DNA of 64,000 nt from Thalassospira indica (GCF_003403095.1 NZ_CP031555.1:3908001-3972000), one strand, 5' to 3'; positions 9,505-19,056 are shown, counted from the first letter of the stretch. Notes: generated from the letters alone by a model not told the origin. Numbers and translations: made by a program.

Positions 9505-9900
9505 TCACTTGGGCTTCTCGCGCAGGATCATATCGCGAACTTTGGCCTTGGCGATCTGCAAGGCAGAAAACTGTTCCGGATCCTGAACAGAGGGCACAGC
9601 AAGGATCAAAAGTTTGGCGGTTTGGCCGGCATTGACATGAAGATGGTAACGCTGCCCCTGAAGGACCGAAATGCAGCCGTAGTGGCTTTCATATACATTC
9701 CCGTCGCCATCACTGACCAGGACGGTTCCGGAACGCACAAAGACAATCTCTTCGGCGTGACGGCTTTGGATGCCTGACACCACGCATGGCCCGTGCAAGA
9801 CGACTTCGCGTGTTGCAAGCCCGGCCGCGACATCATCATTTGCCGGGGTCGCGACACCCAGATCAGCAACAATCGTTTTTGGCCGTCTTACCATTTGCAC
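9505..9900 (-). CDS. Cupin domain protein
   Basis: This 131-residue single-domain cupin shows the first cupin motif around SRHAEEIVFVRSGTVLVSDG and the second around LQGQRYHLHVNAG. Both are degenerate: the first has one His and a Glu pair, the second has His-x-His. Such small cupins may bind a metal or act as sugar or hydroxyacid binding or isomerase domains, and I cannot assign a substrate. A GGGATG Shine-Dalgarno-like element precedes the ATG. It lies on the same strand as, and about 145 nt upstream of, the FAH-family gene, and a hydroxyacid dehydrogenase gene lies on its other side. Confidence 0.8.
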   Translation of the reverse strand: MQMVRRPKTIVADLGVATPANDDVAAGLATREVVLHGPCVVSGIQSRHAEEIVFVRSGTVLVSDGDGNVYESHYGCISVLQGQRYHLHVNAGQTAKLLILAVPSVQDPEQFSALQIAKAKVRDMILREKPK

Positions 9901-9985
9901 ACATCCCGAAATTGAAACCGGTTTGGTTTAATGCCGGGGAAAATGCCGATAACGGTCGCATCACACCATCCACATATGGGGAGTG

Positions 9986-10022
9986 TATGGAAAAGGGGTG
10001 ATACACACGGCATCACCCCTTT
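9986..10022 (-). terminator. Hairpin terminator after the hydroxyacid dehydrogenase gene
   Basis: An 11-bp stem pairs AAAGGGGTGAT (9992-10002) with ATCACCCCTTT (10012-10022). The minus strand ends in four Ts and then CCATAC, so the T-tract is short. It fits the end of the dehydrogenase gene at 10044. Confidence 0.7.
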
Positions 10023-10043
10023 GAAATCATTATGGAAAGCGGA

Positions 10044-11030
10044 TCAGAGCAATCCTTCGATCACGCGATCTGGTGGCGTGTGACCGTCAACAAACGTCTT
10101 GATGTTGATCAGGACCTTCTCGCCCATGTCAACGCGGCCCTCAATGGTGGCCGATCCCATATGGGGCAGAAGGACCGCGTTTTGCAGTTCAAGCAATTTC
10201 GGATTCACCGCCGGTTCGTGTTCAAACACGTCCAGTCCGGCACCGGCGATTTCACCATCGGCCAGCATCCGGGTCAGGGCCGGTTCATCAACGATTTCGC
10301 CGCGTGCGGTGTTGACCAGAATAGCATGCGGCTGCATCAGTTTAAGACGACGCGCCGACAGCAAATGATAAGTCGCAGGCGTATGCGGGCAGTTGACCGA
10401 AATGACGTCCACATGGGCCAGCATCTGATCAAGGCTTTCCCAATAGGTCGCATCAAGTTCTTCTTCGATATCAGGATGCACGCGACGGCGGTTATGGTAA
10501 TGCACCGACAAACCAAAACCCTTTGCCCGGCGTGCCAGCGCGCGGCCAATACGGCCCATGCCGACGATACCAAGGCGCTTACCCCAGATGCGATGACCGA
10601 GCATAAGCGTCGGGCCCCAGCCCGCCCATTCGCCCTTGCGAATAAGGCGCTCGCCCTCTGCCAGGCGGCGCGATACCGACAGGATCAGCGCCATGGTCAT
10701 ATCCGCCGTATCCTCGGTCAGGACATCGGGTGTGTTGGTGACCGTAATGCCACGGGAACGGGCAGTTTGCAGATCGACATGATCGACACCGGTGCCAAAA
10801 TTGGCAATCAGGCGCAGATTGGGGCCCGCGTGGGCCAGAACTGCCGCATCGATCTTGTCGGTGACGGTTGGCACCAGCACATCGGCTTCCTTGACCGCAT
10901 CAATCAGTTCCTGCTTGCTCATCGGCGCATCATCAATATTCAGACGCGCGTCAAACAGTTCCATCATGCGGGTTTCAATCGCTTCCGGCAGTTTCCGGGT
11001 CACGACGACAAGCGGTTTTTTCTTGGTCAT
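10044..11030 (-). CDS. D-2-hydroxyacid dehydrogenase (glyoxylate/hydroxypyruvate reductase type)
   Basis: This 328-residue NAD(P)-dependent D-isomer 2-hydroxyacid dehydrogenase shows the substrate-domain motif IANFGTGVDHVDL and the Rossmann fingerprint LGIVGMGRIGRALARR. All three catalytic positions are present: Arg in NTARGEIVDEPAL, Glu in LDVFEHEP and His in VLLPHMGSAT. The Arg-Arg run after the Rossmann motif (HYHNRRR) suggests NADPH, because basic residues there bind the 2'-phosphate. The likely reaction is reduction of glyoxylate or hydroxypyruvate, though other 2-keto acids are possible. AGGA lies upstream of the ATG. It is monocistronic and ends at a hairpin. Confidence 0.92.
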   Translation of the reverse strand: MTKKKPLVVVTRKLPEAIETRMMELFDARLNIDDAPMSKQELIDAVKEADVLVPTVTDKIDAAVLAHAGPNLRLIANFGTGVDHVDLQTARSRGITVTNTPDVLTEDTADMTMALILSVSRRLAEGERLIRKGEWAGWGPTLMLGHRIWGKRLGIVGMGRIGRALARRAKGFGLSVHYHNRRRVHPDIEEELDATYWESLDQMLAHVDVISVNCPHTPATYHLLSARRLKLMQPHAILVNTARGEIVDEPALTRMLADGEIAGAGLDVFEHEPAVNPKLLELQNAVLLPHMGSATIEGRVDMGEKVLINIKTFVDGHTPPDRVIEGLL

Positions 11031-11230
11031 GTGCCGATCCTATGCGGTCTTTTAACTCTTTTTCAGACAAAATAAGGCATGGTGCATTTTTGTGCCCTGC
11101 CGCAGTGCAGTGATGCCATGCCGAAAGGTACAAAAGCAAGAATTTTGACGCACTTTTTGTAATTTTATTTCGCAACAGCGAATTATTACAAAACCAGCGC
11201 AAATGGAATAAATGAAGGAATACCAACAAG

Positions 11231-11746
11231 ATGCCGCAGGTTTTGCGCAAATTTCTGTATCGCTTCATGGCCTTGGCGATTCTTGGCAGTCTGACCGCTC
11301 CGATCGTGGCCAGCGCACAGGAATCGGGCCTGCCGATCCCGCGATTTGTCGCGCTGCGCTCTGACAAGGTATTTTTACGCTCTGGCCCCGGCCTGCGATA
11401 TCCGAAGGTCTGGATTTATCACCGTCGCAATATGCCGATGGAAGTGGTGTCGGAATTCGATACCTGGCGCAAGGTGCGTGACTGGGAAGGCAGCGAAGGC
11501 TGGGTTCATCAAAGCCTTCTGATCGGGTCACGCCACGTCATCGTGACCGACGAAAACATCACGCTGTATTCCGCCGCCGACAAGAATGCCCGCAAGATTG
11601 CGCTGGTCTCGGCAAGTGTCATTGGCCGCATCGAAGACTGCCCGGCGACGGTCGATTGGTGTCAGTTGCGGTTTGGTGATTTCGAAGGCTGGGCGCCCCG
11701 CCACGGGTTCTGGGGCATCTACGAAGGCGAGAATGTCGAAGGATAA
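11231..11746 (+). CDS. Secreted bacterial SH3 domain protein
   Basis: This 171-residue protein has a cleavable signal peptide (hydrophobic MALAILGSLTAPIVASAQ, cleavage likely after ASA). Two SH3-like modules follow. The first has the classical FVALRSDKVFLRSGPGLRYP opening and EGWVHQSLL end; the second has ENITLYSAADKNARK and FEGWAPRHGFWGIY. This is the SH3_4/DUF1058 type found in many alphaproteobacteria, presumed to bind peptidoglycan or another envelope polymer. A lone cysteine pair (CPATVDWC) could form a disulfide. AAGGAA lies 12 nt upstream of the ATG. It is divergent from the hydroxyacid dehydrogenase gene and converges on the flagellin-like gene. Confidence 0.88.
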   Translation: MPQVLRKFLYRFMALAILGSLTAPIVASAQESGLPIPRFVALRSDKVFLRSGPGLRYPKVWIYHRRNMPMEVVSEFDTWRKVRDWEGSEGWVHQSLLIGSRHVIVTDENITLYSAADKNARKIALVSASVIGRIEDCPATVDWCQLRFGDFEGWAPRHGFWGIYEGENVEG

Positions 11747-11786
11747 TACGCCTTCCTGCTAACCATTTCGGAAACCGAGATCAGGC

Positions 11787-12836
11787 TCACGCTTCGACAG
11801 AAACCCGATTGGCCGGACGATCCGCAGCACCACTGCCGCCCGATGTTCCGTTGCCACCGCTGTCATATCCGCCAAATCCGGTGGTCGCCAAAGGCCGGGT
11901 TGTTCCGCTGTCTGGAACAGATTGACCAAGGAAGTCTTGTGATTGGCTCGGATCGTCATCTTCGGCGGTCGGATCGAAGAACGGATCTTCTTCCTGTTCC
12001 GGCACAGGATCAGGGCGCGGTTCTGGCAAGGCAATACCACCCACCGCGACGGTCTGGTTGGCAAGCTGTGCGGAAATATCACCAAGATAGGCCTGCAGGT
12101 TTTGCGCAATGTTTGCCTGCGCATCCTCGCGACCAGATGGTGCTGATGCCGCCAGTTGCGCCTGGACAATGTTTTCACCCGCAACCTGCGAAACGCGGTT
12201 CTGGTCCTGCGCTGTTCTAAGGCTCCCCTGATCAGCAGAAACAGAAATCTCGCGCTCACGAAGCGCTTGCTGCGCCTCGTCCACCAGCGTACGCGCATTG
12301 GAAACGCCCGTGCTGTCGGAAACATTTATCGCCGAAAGGCCGGTCGCCAGATCTTCGGAACTCGAAGCCGACAGCGTCACATCAATACGATTGTCTGATG
12401 ATGTACCGCTGCCAACCTGCAGCGTAATTGTCTGATCCGATACCAGAAGATCCCGGCCCTCAAAATTGCTATTGGCCGCGATATCGTCGATCCGGGTCAG
12501 ATAATCTTCGATCTGTGCATTTAACTGTGCGCGTTGCTGTGTGGACAGATCGCTGTTTTCTTCCGCAACCGTGACAAGCGCGTCAATTTCGTCAAGCGCA
12601 TCGCCAATCCGCGAAAGATCGGTGGAAGCCTGACCAAGAAGTTCACCGGCACTGCCCAAAGACCGGTTCAGTTGTGCATTGGTAGACCCTGCGCCGCGAA
12701 GCGGGTCGGTATTGCGGTTTGTGTTTTGATTGTTAGCGGAGAACTGGCTGCTTTCAGGCGCAATCAACCGGTTCTGCGGGGCAATTGCACGCGCAGTACT
12801 GGTATAGATCGGCAACTGACTGGCCAGTGGTTCCAT
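11787..12836 (-). CDS. Flagellin-like domain protein with acidic C-terminal tail
   Basis: This 349-residue protein resembles flagellin but is not a normal filament subunit. Residues ~65-150 follow the flagellin N-terminal helical pattern, with heptad helices ending in ANSNFEGRDLLVSDQTITLQ and VGSGTSSDNRIDVTLS. Residues ~180-240 resemble the flagellin C-terminal helix. A ~100-residue tail then follows, rich in Pro, Asp, Glu, Gly and Ser. The D0 motif at the extreme N-terminus (Gln-rich, LSSGLRIN type) is missing. I chose the ATG at 12836 over 12887 because GCGGA lies upstream and the longer frame adds a Cys-containing leader. It stands apart from any flagellar operon. A secreted or regulatory paralogue is possible. 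Confidence 0.7.
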   Translation of the reverse strand: MEPLASQLPIYTSTARAIAPQNRLIAPESSQFSANNQNTNRNTDPLRGAGSTNAQLNRSLGSAGELLGQASTDLSRIGDALDEIDALVTVAEENSDLSTQQRAQLNAQIEDYLTRIDDIAANSNFEGRDLLVSDQTITLQVGSGTSSDNRIDVTLSASSSEDLATGLSAINVSDSTGVSNARTLVDEAQQALREREISVSADQGSLRTAQDQNRVSQVAGENIVQAQLAASAPSGREDAQANIAQNLQAYLGDISAQLANQTVAVGGIALPEPRPDPVPEQEEDPFFDPTAEDDDPSQSQDFLGQSVPDSGTTRPLATTGFGGYDSGGNGTSGGSGAADRPANRVSVEA

Positions 12837-13014
12837 TGTTTTTCCGCTCAAACAAGCCGGCAAAACAACTACGTGCTGCACGGGCAAAGGGACTGAGCAT
12901 TTTCAATCCCTTGCCAACCTGACCATCCTGGTGTCCGGCGGAAATACCAACTGATAGTATAGTATATCAGTGAATAAAAATTAAGCCCCAAAGCGCACCG
13001 CTCCGCAAACGGCG

Positions 13015-14406
13015 TCAACCGGCAGAAACGCGGCGCAAAATGGCGAATAATTCAAGATGTGACGACCACAGGAACTGATCGACCGGCACAACCTTGGTGA
13101 TTTCATAGCCACCATTCCGAAGAACCCGCATGTCACGGCTAAACGTCGCCGGATTGCATGACACGGCAATGATCCATTCCGGTCCGTCCACGGCAAGCGT
13201 CTCTGACTGGGCAAGGGCCCCGGCACGCGGCGGATCAAACACCACAAGGTCAAAGCTGCTCAATTCATCCCCAACAAGCGGCTGGCGAAACAGATCGCGC
13301 TTCACGACCTTGACCGGGCTACCCGATTGTCCGACCGCATATTGCAGTAGCTCCACGGCCCGCGGATCACTTTCCACAGCCGTGACCGAACGCCGTTTGC
13401 CCGAAAGGGCCAGTGAAAATGTAAAACTGCCCACACCGCAAAAAAGATCGGCAACGTTTTTGGGCGCGATATCGGCCAATGCCGACTTGATGGCCGCAAC
13501 CAGTGCCTGTTCCCCGTCCTGGGTGGCCTGCAAGAAACCGCCCGGTGCAATCGCCACTTCGACACCTTCAAAACGGACAACCGGCAAATGACGCGCAGCA
13601 ACCGGTTCGTCAGGACGATCCCCGGTTTTCCAGCTCAGCCGCGCGATATTTTGCGCTTCTGCGAATGCCGCCAGATCCTGTCGCATATCAAGGTCGGGAT
13701 CGTTGCTTGCCTGAATAAGCACATCCAGACCGCTATCGGTCAGGGTGACAAAAACTTCCTTGATGTCGCGTGCATGTTCCGGCGGGCAGGCTTCAAGGAA
13801 CATGACAAATGCTTCACGAAACGCCATCAGTTCCGGGCGCAATACCGCACAGTCGGGCACATTCAGAACCGTGTGACTGAACCGCCCATGAAAACCGACA
13901 AAAACGCCGGTTGCCCCGACATGCACCGAAAAACCGGCACGACGGCGACTTGCCGGCGGTGAAATCTCCACATCCCCGACAAGTGTTTCGGCATCTTGCG
14001 GATCAATGCCAGCACGCTGAACCGCCACAAGCGCCTTGTCACGCTTCCAGGTGCGATAATCGTAATCATTCATGTGCTGCAGGGCGCAGCCCCCGCATTC
14101 CTTGAAATGAGCACAGCGTGGCGTGTTATAGCCACTCGAACGTGCGATTTCGGCAACCACCTCTGCCCCATACCCATCGCCACGTTTCTGGCGAAGTGCA
14201 ACGCGCACCTGATCACCCGGCAACACGCAATCCACATAAATCAGAACCGACTTTCCATCGGGTGTCGCGACATGGGCAATCCCATCGCCGCGCGCACCGA
14301 TCTGTTCGATGGTGACGTCTGCTTCAAACCCGATCAATGGATCACGCCGGGATGGCTGACGTTTGCGTCCTCCCCGTGCACGGGGATTGCGGTTATGGTG
14401 TTTCAT
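13015..14406 (-). CDS. Class I SAM-dependent RNA (uracil-5) methyltransferase, TrmA/RumA family
   Basis: This 463-residue enzyme belongs to the RumA/RlmD-TrmA family, which makes 5-methyluridine in rRNA or tRNA. It begins with a basic tail, then a TRAM domain (about 25-90, with GDGIAHV). An iron-sulfur cluster motif follows, with Cys98, Cys104 and Cys107 in CAHFKECGGCALQH. The C-terminal Rossmann methyltransferase shows VADLFCGVGSFTFSLA, VFDPPRAG and the catalytic cysteine loop IAVSCNPATF. The retained cluster motif favours RumA/RlmD over TrmA, but the target uridine cannot be fixed from sequence. It is monocistronic and divergent from the GGDEF-EAL gene. Confidence 0.93.
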   Translation of the reverse strand: MKHHNRNPRARGGRKRQPSRRDPLIGFEADVTIEQIGARGDGIAHVATPDGKSVLIYVDCVLPGDQVRVALRQKRGDGYGAEVVAEIARSSGYNTPRCAHFKECGGCALQHMNDYDYRTWKRDKALVAVQRAGIDPQDAETLVGDVEISPPASRRRAGFSVHVGATGVFVGFHGRFSHTVLNVPDCAVLRPELMAFREAFVMFLEACPPEHARDIKEVFVTLTDSGLDVLIQASNDPDLDMRQDLAAFAEAQNIARLSWKTGDRPDEPVAARHLPVVRFEGVEVAIAPGGFLQATQDGEQALVAAIKSALADIAPKNVADLFCGVGSFTFSLALSGKRRSVTAVESDPRAVELLQYAVGQSGSPVKVVKRDLFRQPLVGDELSSFDLVVFDPPRAGALAQSETLAVDGPEWIIAVSCNPATFSRDMRVLRNGGYEITKVVPVDQFLWSSHLELFAILRRVSAG

Positions 14407-14769
14407 GGACTCTCTCTGGGGGTATTCTTTACCAGCTTTGACTGCGGATGCCGGATTTCCGCCTCAGATACAACACTTCACGTTTTCAGAACAGGGGCTA
14501 ACACGGATTTATTATCGCCAAACCTGTATCTAAACCCTTTCCCGGAACAGTTTTTGGCAACTACCGTCAAAAATTAATCCGTAAATGCAGGCGACCAACC
14601 CCTTAAAGTCGTGTAAGAATAACACCATAAACAAATAGTACCGGTTATCGGCCAGCAAAATACATTGGCATCTTTATCCATCGGTGCATGGATGTTTACT
14701 GGTGATAACCGTATGCACACACATCCTGATCGGGGAGGATCAGCAAGGGTCGTTGTGTTTGGGGGAGAG
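14407..14769. other. Divergent intergenic region, no gene supported
   Basis: This 363-nt gap separates the divergent RNA methyltransferase and GGDEF-EAL genes and should hold both promoters. An open frame continues upstream of the GGDEF-EAL ATG to 14665, but it lacks a ribosome site. I see no clear repeat or operator. Confidence 0.5.
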
Positions 14770-17394
14770 ATGGAAGAAGAAACAAAGCACGCAGAGGAAA
14801 ACGCAACCAAACAAACGTCACGCCTGAAAAAACGGGCTTTGGCGGCCGGTTTTCTGACGGCTGCTTTCTTCGCATCTGTCACCTATCTGATTTGGCAAAT
14901 GGTTGAAACTGATCGCCGCGTAATCCTTCAATCTGCCAGCCAGATTACGGCAAATTCCGTTTCCCAGCAGATCAAATCCATTGTGAACAATAACCTCGCG
15001 GTGCTTGAAAGCTTTGCCGACAATTGGCAGAGCGGCCCGCCAGAGGACGAAAGAGATTATCTTTCGGTTGCGACCCCGCTTCAAAGCCGCTTCCCGGCAC
15101 TTCAGGCAGTCAACTGGATAACGCCGAACTACATCATCCTGTATGTCGCCCCGATCAAGGGCAACGTTCCGGCCATGGGGGCGGATCTCAAACGTCATCC
15201 GCTTGCCGGTCCGGTTCTTGATATCGCGCTTGATCAACGCCGCACCCAGATCACACCGACGCTTGAACTCATGCAGGGCGGGCGTGGCTTTGCGGCCTAT
15301 ACCCCGGTTCTGGGCCGCGATGGCGAGATTGTCGGGATCATCAACGGGGCGTTTCGCATTCGCTCCATGCTGGCGGCGGTGATCAATACCGAACAGGTCG
15401 AAGATTACACCGTCCGTGTCCGCGAGGGTGACACTGTTCTGTTTGAAATCCGTGGCGAGGGTGATGATGAAACCCTTCAGCGCACAGTCGCCTTTGATGT
15501 GGTTGGCCGCCAATGGCAGGTCGATGTCATTGCCGATCCGCAACTGGCGCACAGCACGATCAATCCGGAACTGATCCTGATATTCGGCGCACTGACGACC
15601 ATTCTGTTCACGACGATCGTCTTTCTGCTTAGCAACCGTCAGAAAATGGCGCTGCGCCGCACAGTTCATCACATCCATGCTGGCGATGACATCAGTGACC
15701 TGTCGCTTTCGATCACCAAGCTTGACGGTCACCTGAAATCAATGTCGCCGGAAACCGCCGAATTCTTTGATTTGCGCGAAGAGGATTACGGCTTTATCCG
15801 GTTTTATAACCTCGCACCGGAATTCCAGTCGGATGGCACCGCATCCCGGCGTTCGCAGGAAAAGATGCTGCTTGCGATCAACCGTGGCGATGACGAACTC
15901 AGGCGTGAATGGATTGTCCGCAGTGCCGAGGGCGTGCACGTCGTCTGCGATCTGACAATGCGGCCCTCCACAACCCATCCGGACTGTGTTGACATCACCC
16001 TGCATCACAATCCGGCCGCCAATGCATCGGTCAACCGATTGCGCTATCTGGCGACGCATGACCCGCTGACCGGCCTTCCCAACCATGCGCTGTTTGAAGA
16101 TCGCCTCAATCAGGCGGTTGCCCATGCCAAACGATATGAAAAACTTCTGTCGGTGCTTGTCGTCGATATCGACAATTTCCGTGCGATCAATGACCGGTTC
16201 GGGGCTGATGTCGGCGATGAGACGCTGCGCACCATTTCCGGGCGCCTGCGCGCCACCGTACGCGAAAAGGACACCTGTGCGCGGTTCTCGGGCGATATGT
16301 TTGCCATCATCGCAACCGACCTTTCCGAGGCAGAGGGGGCAGCCCTTGTCGCCGAACGCGTGGTCGAAGCCATGTCGCAACCGATCCTGACCACCACGGG
16401 CGATGAAATCCGCCTGCATGTCAGCGTCGGTGTTGCGCTTTATCCCAATGACGCCCGCGCACCATCGCAATTGATGGCCAATGCGGACGCCGCGATGTAT
16501 CGCGCCCAGAAATCCGCAGAATCATCTTATTGCTTCTTCGTCGAGACGATGAACAACGTCATGCATGCCCGTCTGTCGATGGAAACGCAGTTGCGCCGCG
16601 CGGTCGATGAAAAACGCTTTGTTCTGGAATATCAGCCGCGCTATCGCACATCGGACCGCACGCTTACCGGGTTCGAGGCGCTGCTGCGCTGGATTGATGA
16701 CAGTGGCAAGCGCCGCCTGCCACCCGATTTCATCGCGGTTGCCGACCGGACAGGCCTGCTTTCGCCGCTGGGCCACTGGATCATCGAAACCGTCTGTAAA
16801 CAGGTCGCCGACTGGCGCCGTCAGGGTTATGTCCCGGTGCCGATTGCGCTTAACGTTTCAAGCCGCCAGTTCATTCAGGCCGATCTGATCAAGAACATCA
16901 CCGATCTGACCGCCGAACATGAAGTTGATCCGGCGATGATCGAGATCGAGGTCTCCGAGGAAATCGTCATGCGCGACCCGGAACGCGCCCTTGGTCAGTT
17001 CTATCGTTTCTCGGAGGCGGGCATTGGCCTGACGCTTGATCACTTTGCGGCGGGCAATACGTCGCTGCGTTATCTGAAACGCTTCCCTGTCCAGCGCATC
17101 AAACTGTCCAAGTCGCTGTTTAATGTCGCACTTGATGAACAACCCGAAAACAGCGTCCTGCAACCAGCCATCCGGCTGTGTAAAAGCCTGAACCGCAAGG
17201 TGGTTGCCGTTGGTGTAGAAACCGAAGAGCAGATGGCATCCCTTCAGGCGGCCGAATGCGATGAAATTCAAGGCTTCCTTCTGTCGCCACCGCGTGATGC
17301 GGCCGATACGATGGAACTCCTGATTCAGCAGAAACCGACCAAATCGGCCGCCAAAGGCAAGTCACGGCCTGCCAGCGACACAAAATCCGGGTAG
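14770..17394 (+). CDS. CHASE-GGDEF-EAL protein with degenerate catalytic motifs
   Basis: This 874-residue membrane protein belongs to the c-di-GMP family. TM1 is near 18-42, a periplasmic CHASE domain spans about 60-240 and TM2 is near 265-292. A PAS-like linker, GGDEF and EAL domains follow. The GGDEF site reads FSGDMF instead of GGDEF, so cyclase activity is unlikely. In EAL the signature GFEALLRW is intact, but the loop-6 motif is DHFAAGNTSL instead of DDFGTG and the KID motif is KLS. Both changes hit metal or loop positions, so phosphodiesterase activity is doubtful. The ATG at 14770 has a GGGGGAGAG site; an in-frame codon at 14665 is rejected. It is likely a c-di-GMP effector or scaffold. 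Confidence 0.9.
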   Translation: MEEETKHAEENATKQTSRLKKRALAAGFLTAAFFASVTYLIWQMVETDRRVILQSASQITANSVSQQIKSIVNNNLAVLESFADNWQSGPPEDERDYLSVATPLQSRFPALQAVNWITPNYIILYVAPIKGNVPAMGADLKRHPLAGPVLDIALDQRRTQITPTLELMQGGRGFAAYTPVLGRDGEIVGIINGAFRIRSMLAAVINTEQVEDYTVRVREGDTVLFEIRGEGDDETLQRTVAFDVVGRQWQVDVIADPQLAHSTINPELILIFGALTTILFTTIVFLLSNRQKMALRRTVHHIHAGDDISDLSLSITKLDGHLKSMSPETAEFFDLREEDYGFIRFYNLAPEFQSDGTASRRSQEKMLLAINRGDDELRREWIVRSAEGVHVVCDLTMRPSTTHPDCVDITLHHNPAANASVNRLRYLATHDPLTGLPNHALFEDRLNQAVAHAKRYEKLLSVLVVDIDNFRAINDRFGADVGDETLRTISGRLRATVREKDTCARFSGDMFAIIATDLSEAEGAALVAERVVEAMSQPILTTTGDEIRLHVSVGVALYPNDARAPSQLMANADAAMYRAQKSAESSYCFFVETMNNVMHARLSMETQLRRAVDEKRFVLEYQPRYRTSDRTLTGFEALLRWIDDSGKRRLPPDFIAVADRTGLLSPLGHWIIETVCKQVADWRRQGYVPVPIALNVSSRQFIQADLIKNITDLTAEHEVDPAMIEIEVSEEIVMRDPERALGQFYRFSEAGIGLTLDHFAAGNTSLRYLKRFPVQRIKLSKSLFNVALDEQPENSVLQPAIRLCKSLNRKVVAVGVETEEQMASLQAAECDEIQGFLLSPPRDAADTMELLIQQKPTKSAAKGKSRPASDTKSG

Positions 17395-17420
17395 CCTGAG
17401 CCTGTCATTCCGATCAAAGA

Positions 17421-17460
17421 AAACCCCCGCAGCCGGATCGACTGCGGGGGTTTGTTTTTT
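17421..17460 (+). terminator. Strong bidirectional intrinsic terminator
   Basis: A perfect 12-bp stem pairs AAACCCCCGCAG (17421-17432) with CTGCGGGGGTTT (17442-17453), followed by GTTTTTT on the plus strand. The minus strand also reads a T-rich run (TTTTCTTTG). It serves the GGDEF-EAL gene and convergent mgtE. Confidence 0.93.
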
Positions 17461-17478
17461 GATGTTCGGATGAGGTGA

Positions 17479-18882
17479 CTAAAGCAGGAAGACCGCCGCC
17501 AATCCCAGAAAGGCGAAAAAGCCGACAACATCGGTAATCGTCGTCAGGAAAACCGCCGACGAGACAGCCGGGTCAATGCCCGCACGTTCCAGACCAAGCG
17601 GGATCAGCGCCCCGAAAAGGCCGGCAAACAGCAGGTTGATGATCATGGCAACGCCGATCACACCACCAAGCAGCATGTCATCAAACCAGAACCATGTCAC
17701 AGCCCCGGCAAGAACGGCAAAGGCCAGGCCGTTCAGGCCACACACCGCGACTTCCTTGCGGATCACGCGCAATGCGTTGGTACTGGTCAGCTCACGCGTG
17801 GCAATCGCGCGCACGGCCACGGTCAATGTCTGCGTGCCGGCATTGCCGCCCATCGAAGCGACGATTGGCATCAGCACGGCCAGCGCAACAAGCTTTTCAA
17901 TCGTGCCTTCAAACAAACCGATCACAACCGATGCCATGATCGCGGTACCCAGATTAACCAAAAGCCATGTAAAACGTGATCGGGTGGTGGCAAAGATCGC
18001 ACTTGAAAGGTCGTCCTCCTCGCCGACACCGGCAAGGCGCATCATGTCTTCTTCGTATTCCTCGTCGATAACGTCAACGACGTCATCGACCGTGATCACA
18101 CCAACCAGCCGGCCGCTGTCATCGACAACCGGGGCGGAAATCAAGTCGCGCTGACGGAACAGATGGGCGACGTTTTCCTGTTCCTCGGTCACAACGACCG
18201 TGCGCATTTCATCTGATTCCATCACGTCCCGGATCAGCACCGGGCGGTTTGTCCGGATCACACGCGACAGCGGCACAATCCCGACCGGGCTGTAACGCGG
18301 ATCAACGACAATGATGTCATAGAAATCTTCAGGCAGGCTTTTGGCAGAGCGCAGGAAATCGATGGTTTGCCCGACAGACCAGTAATCCGGGATCGCCACC
18401 AGCTCGCGCTGCATGATACGACCGGCGGTATATTCCGGATAGGACAGCGCCTCTTCAACGCGCGCACGTTCGATATCAGACAGCGCGCCAAGAAGTTCGC
18501 GCTGTTCATCCTCGTCAAAGTCCTCAATGACCTCGACAACGTCATCCGAATCAAGTTCGGTGATCGCCTCGGCCACCACATCGGTGCCAAGCAACCCGAT
18601 GACTTCTTCACGAAGTTCATCATCAAGTTCGGTCAGGAATTCCGGATCGAAATCCGGCCGGATCAGATCGACAAGAAGTTCACGCTGGCCGGAACTGGCC
18701 CACCCCAAAAGGTCGGCAATATCAGCAAAGTGGAGCTCGCCCAGAAGATCGGCGGCCTTGCTGCCTTCTTCGTCACCAAGGGCGTCAAAGATTTCGCGGG
18801 CATATTCGGGAGTCAGATCGACATATTCATCGCCGGACGACTTTTCCGCCGGACGGTCGAGTTCTTCAACCTGACCTGTCAT
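17479..18882 (-). CDS. mgtE: Magnesium transporter MgtE
   Basis: This 467-residue Mg2+ channel/transporter of the inner membrane has the full MgtE order: an acidic N domain of superhelical repeats (about 20-150), two CBS domains (about 150-285, with DVMESDEMRTVVV and VVDDSGRLVGVITVDDVVDVI), the connecting plug helix and five transmembrane helices. The pore-region motifs are MPIVASMGGNAGTQTLTVAVR and PLGLERAGIDPAVSSAVFLTTITDVVGF, the latter including the conserved Asp. CBS and N domains gate the pore in response to cytosolic Mg2+. A strong GGGAGGGG site precedes the ATG. It is transcribed alone. Confidence 0.97.
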   Translation of the reverse strand: MTGQVEELDRPAEKSSGDEYVDLTPEYAREIFDALGDEEGSKAADLLGELHFADIADLLGWASSGQRELLVDLIRPDFDPEFLTELDDELREEVIGLLGTDVVAEAITELDSDDVVEVIEDFDEDEQRELLGALSDIERARVEEALSYPEYTAGRIMQRELVAIPDYWSVGQTIDFLRSAKSLPEDFYDIIVVDPRYSPVGIVPLSRVIRTNRPVLIRDVMESDEMRTVVVTEEQENVAHLFRQRDLISAPVVDDSGRLVGVITVDDVVDVIDEEYEEDMMRLAGVGEEDDLSSAIFATTRSRFTWLLVNLGTAIMASVVIGLFEGTIEKLVALAVLMPIVASMGGNAGTQTLTVAVRAIATRELTSTNALRVIRKEVAVCGLNGLAFAVLAGAVTWFWFDDMLLGGVIGVAMIINLLFAGLFGALIPLGLERAGIDPAVSSAVFLTTITDVVGFFAFLGLAAVFLL

Positions 18883-19009
18883 CTGCCCCTCCCTGTTTAA
18901 CGAGCCGCCAATTCTTCCTGCACAAGATTAAACGCCGTGTCGGGCATTGTGTTCCAACGCCCGGCACGGCTGTTTCTGCGCTATCGCATTGCCCCGGTCA
19001 AGAGCCCGA

Positions 19010-19056
19010 TGGCAAATCACCCCGGCCCCGTCTGTGTTTCAAGACGGGGTCGGGGT
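19010..19056 (-). terminator. Long hairpin, probable maeB terminator
   Basis: A 15-bp stem pairs ACCCCGGCCCCGTCT (19019-19033) with AGACGGGGTCGGGGT (19042-19056), with one G-U pair. It lies 6 nt after the maeB stop on the minus strand. The following T content is low (GATTTGCC), so termination is inferred from stem strength and position. Confidence 0.65.
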
